DNA of 6,321 bases, taken from assembly GCA_016780945.1 (NCBI GenBank), contig JADHKY010000065.1:1-6321 (forward strand). Reading direction: 5' to 3'. Each line of letters starts with the position of its first letter. Position 1 is the first letter of the stretch. The position numbers and the translations under genes were made by a program. The notes under the pieces are model-generated. The model was not told where the DNA came from. It made no database searches and saw only the letters and a list, made by a program, of their open reading frames with translations. This document shows positions 5,015-6,321 of this stretch, piece after piece. This DNA is from Aquiluna sp. Lineage in GTDB: Bacteria > Actinomycetota > Actinomycetes > Actinomycetales > Microbacteriaceae.

Positions 5015-5374
5015 ATGGCTGAATCTATGCGCGGAATGAGACTGGGAAGCCAGTCTTTGGAGTCCGATCGAGGCGTTGAACTATCAGAGCGTCAAACGAT
5101 TGATTTTCGCTGCAGCGCAGGCCACGAGTTCAGCATGGTCTTCTCGCTAACTGCAGAGCTTCCAGACACTTGGGAGTGCAAGAAGTGCGATGAGATAGCT
5201 ACGCGTCTGGAAGCAGGCAAGGAAGTCGATTTGGCCGTTGGCGAGCTAAGCACCCAGCGCAGCCACTACGACATGGTTTTAGAAAGACGCAGTAAGAAGG
5301 AGCTAGAGGCCCTCTTGCAAGAGGTTTTGGTAGACATGCGAAAGCGTCGCAGCGAGGGAAGACTTACCGCCTAA
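5015..5374 (+). CDS. rbpA: RNA polymerase-binding protein RbpA
   Basis: An actinobacteria-specific partner of RNA polymerase and group 1/2 sigma factors that promotes open-complex formation at housekeeping promoters. It has 119 residues. The order is an N-terminal tail with MRGMRLGSQSLESDRGVEL (5-23), the core domain (about 26-65), a linker (about 66-83) and the sigma-interacting domain HYDMVLERRSKKELEALL (84-101) with conserved R91/R92. The core carries C33, H37, C55 and C58 (CSAGH ... CKKC), a zinc-ligand set like that of Streptomyces RbpA and absent from Mycobacterium tuberculosis RbpA. The linker is unusually poor in basic residues: K69 and R82 only. The 3' end overlaps that of the convergent ppm1 by 11 bp; rbpA facing ppm1 is also the arrangement in M. 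tuberculosis. Start chosen by the strong ribosome site. Confidence 0.96.
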   Translation: MAESMRGMRLGSQSLESDRGVELSERQTIDFRCSAGHEFSMVFSLTAELPDTWECKKCDEIATRLEAGKEVDLAVGELSTQRSHYDMVLERRSKKELEALLQEVLVDMRKRRSEGRLTA

Positions 5375-6074
5375 ACAGCCTGGCAATCCCCCAGCGCGTG
5401 CAGAGCAGGAAAGCTTCAAGAACAATCCCCAGAGTCATTTTGCTCTTGCCGCTCTCGCGCTCCACAAAGTGAATCGGTACCTCGACGATTTTTGCACCAG
5501 CCTCACTCGCTCGTAGCGTCATCTCAACCTGAAAGCCGTAGCCATGGGCACGCATGCCAGAAAGCGGCAGCTTGGCTAGCAGCTCGGTTGAGTAGATCCG
5601 AAAGCCAGCGGTGAGGTCTTTCAGTTTGCTTGAGAGCATCAGAGCTGCATAGCGATTTCCAATCCGAGAGATGAACATCCTCAATGCCGGCCAGTTCTTC
5701 ACCTCTCCCCCAGCGACCCAGCGAGAGCCGATCACTAGGTCGTGTGTGGCGGCCATTTCAAAGAGCTCGGGCAGGTCGCTGGGCCTGTGAGAGCCGTCAG
5801 AGTCCATCTGCACGACATGTGTAAACCCGCGGTCTATTGCCCACCTAAAACCCTCAACATAAGCAAGTCCAAGCCCCTTTTTTGCCGGCCTGTGAATTAC
5901 CGAAATCTGCCTGTTTTTGCTGGCCAATCGGTCTGCAAGTTCGCCTGTTCCATCAGGAGAGTTGTCGTCGATGATGGTCAGGTGAGTCTCCGGCATTGCC
6001 AAAAACAACTGTTCAACCGAGTGCTCTAGGACGTCTAATTCGTTGTAGGTCGGCATGAGTACTACCGCCTTCAA
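5364..6074 (-). CDS. ppm1: Polyprenol monophosphomannose synthase (GT2 family)
   Basis: Transfers mannose from GDP-mannose to polyprenyl phosphate on the cytoplasmic face. The product donates mannose for lipoglycan or protein mannosylation outside the membrane. The 236 residues form a single GT-A domain of the dolichol-phosphate-mannose synthase type: MPTYNE (7-12), DDNSPDGT (36-43), the metal-binding MDSDGSH (90-96, with D91 and D93), GSRWVAGGEVKNW (116-128), DLTAGFRIY, GYGFQVEM and VPIHFVERESGKSKM. There is no C-terminal membrane domain; the end is only mildly amphipathic. The start is a TTG at 6074: it supplies the first beta strand (KAVVLMPTYN), and AGGAG lies 6 nt upstream, whereas the next ATG (6056) would cut that strand. 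The start overlaps the lnt stop in a 4-bp TTGA, which suggests translational coupling. Confidence 0.95.
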   Translation of the reverse strand: MKAVVLMPTYNELDVLEHSVEQLFLAMPETHLTIIDDNSPDGTGELADRLASKNRQISVIHRPAKKGLGLAYVEGFRWAIDRGFTHVVQMDSDGSHRPSDLPELFEMAATHDLVIGSRWVAGGEVKNWPALRMFISRIGNRYAALMLSSKLKDLTAGFRIYSTELLAKLPLSGMRAHGYGFQVEMTLRASEAGAKIVEVPIHFVERESGKSKMTLGIVLEAFLLCTRWGIARLFRR

Positions 6075-6321
6075 CGTCGTCTCCTGGCAAACATCATCGC
6101 GGTGAAAATAAGTATTAGCGCGGCCACCAGCCAGTCAAAGACGGCCCCAACAGTCATGGCCGGGGTATTTCCCGTGTAGAGCGGCACCCGTTCGACCATC
6201 GCAGCTGGCGTGTACCACTCAACCTCTGAGAGAACCTCACCATTGGGTAGGGAGATAACCGAAACCCCCACGGTTGATATGTTGACAACCGACCTACCGG
6301 TTTCTATGGCTCTTAGCCGCG
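6071..6321 (-). CDS. lnt: Apolipoprotein N-acyltransferase, C-terminal fragment (N-terminus outside window)
   Basis: Lnt adds the third acyl chain to the N-terminal cysteine of lipoproteins at the membrane. Only the last 82 residues are visible; the frame is open to the right edge. They include RAIETGRSVVNISTVGVS, the end of the nitrilase-like (carbon-nitrogen hydrolase) domain, normally RA-E-GR-(V/F)-(V/L)-x(4)-G-S in Lnt. Then come ISLPNGEV, a VPLYTGNTP motif, a final membrane helix (FDWLVAALILIFTAMMFA) and a basic RRRR tail. The catalytic Glu, Lys and Cys lie outside the window. It precedes ppm1 in the same operon with a 4-bp overlap. M. tuberculosis has the two fused in one protein, while other actinobacteria keep them separate, as here. 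The identification rests on the C-terminal motifs and context. Confidence 0.88.
   Translation of the reverse strand, partial: RLRAIETGRSVVNISTVGVSVISLPNGEVLSEVEWYTPAAMVERVPLYTGNTPAMTVGAVFDWLVAALILIFTAMMFARRRR
6081..6085 (-). promoter_or_regulatory. Ribosome binding site supporting the TTG start of ppm1
   Basis: On the minus strand AGGAG (6085 to 6081) is followed by six bases and the TTG at 6074. It lies inside the last codons of lnt, which encode the arginine tail. It makes the rare TTG start credible. Confidence 0.7.

Noticed and set aside
1..6321. A defence system, mobile element, biosynthetic cluster or other new multi-gene system
   Set aside because: Every gene is a recognisable housekeeping or common membrane protein in an expected actinobacterial order, and there are no transposases, integrases, tRNA-bounded insertions or repeat arrays.

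Overview
The window looks like chromosomal core sequence from a moderately GC-rich, compact actinobacterium. The best fit is a small-genome member of Micrococcales/Microbacteriaceae; this placement is inferred from gene content and order, not from a marker gene. The actinobacterial evidence is: a QcrC with two CxxCH haem motifs and membrane anchors at both ends, a three-helix Rieske QcrA, RbpA (an RNA polymerase-binding protein confined to actinobacteria), a separate polyprenol-phosphate-mannose synthase beside lnt, -10 hexamers placed for leaderless mRNAs, and a dif site of the actinobacterial type.

Layout. 1-2247 (minus strand): ctaE-qcrC-qcrA, cytochrome oxidase subunit III and two subunits of the cytochrome bc1 complex. 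The genes are tightly packed and qcrA runs off the left edge. 2248-2351: a 104-bp divergent promoter region. 2352-3419 (plus): trpD. 3420-3555: a 136-bp gap between convergent genes that carries a 28-bp dif-like Xer recombination site at 3462-3489, nested in two almost concentric inverted repeats. 3556-4161 (minus): a YczE-family membrane protein. 4183-4947 (plus): a cytosolic glycerophosphodiester phosphodiesterase, divergent from the previous gene across only 21 bp. 5015-5374 (plus): rbpA. 5364-6321 (minus): ppm1 and the 3' end of lnt, overlapping by 4 bp. The 3' ends of rbpA and ppm1 overlap by 11 bp.

The genes are mostly housekeeping: aerobic respiration (bc1-aa3 branch), tryptophan synthesis, transcription initiation, and lipoprotein/mannolipid envelope synthesis. 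I see no mobile element, CRISPR array, toxin-antitoxin pair, defence island or RNA gene. No stretch longer than 136 bp lacks a gene.

The most noteworthy signal is non-coding. The dif-like site suggests that the window spans the replication terminus, where XerC/XerD resolve chromosome dimers. The two genes flanking it converge on it. Secondary points are the repeated -10 hexamer exactly 6 nt before the start codon (three genes), an Asn-to-Ser change in TrpD's anthranilate-site motif, and an RbpA with a zinc-ligand set but few basic residues in its linker.
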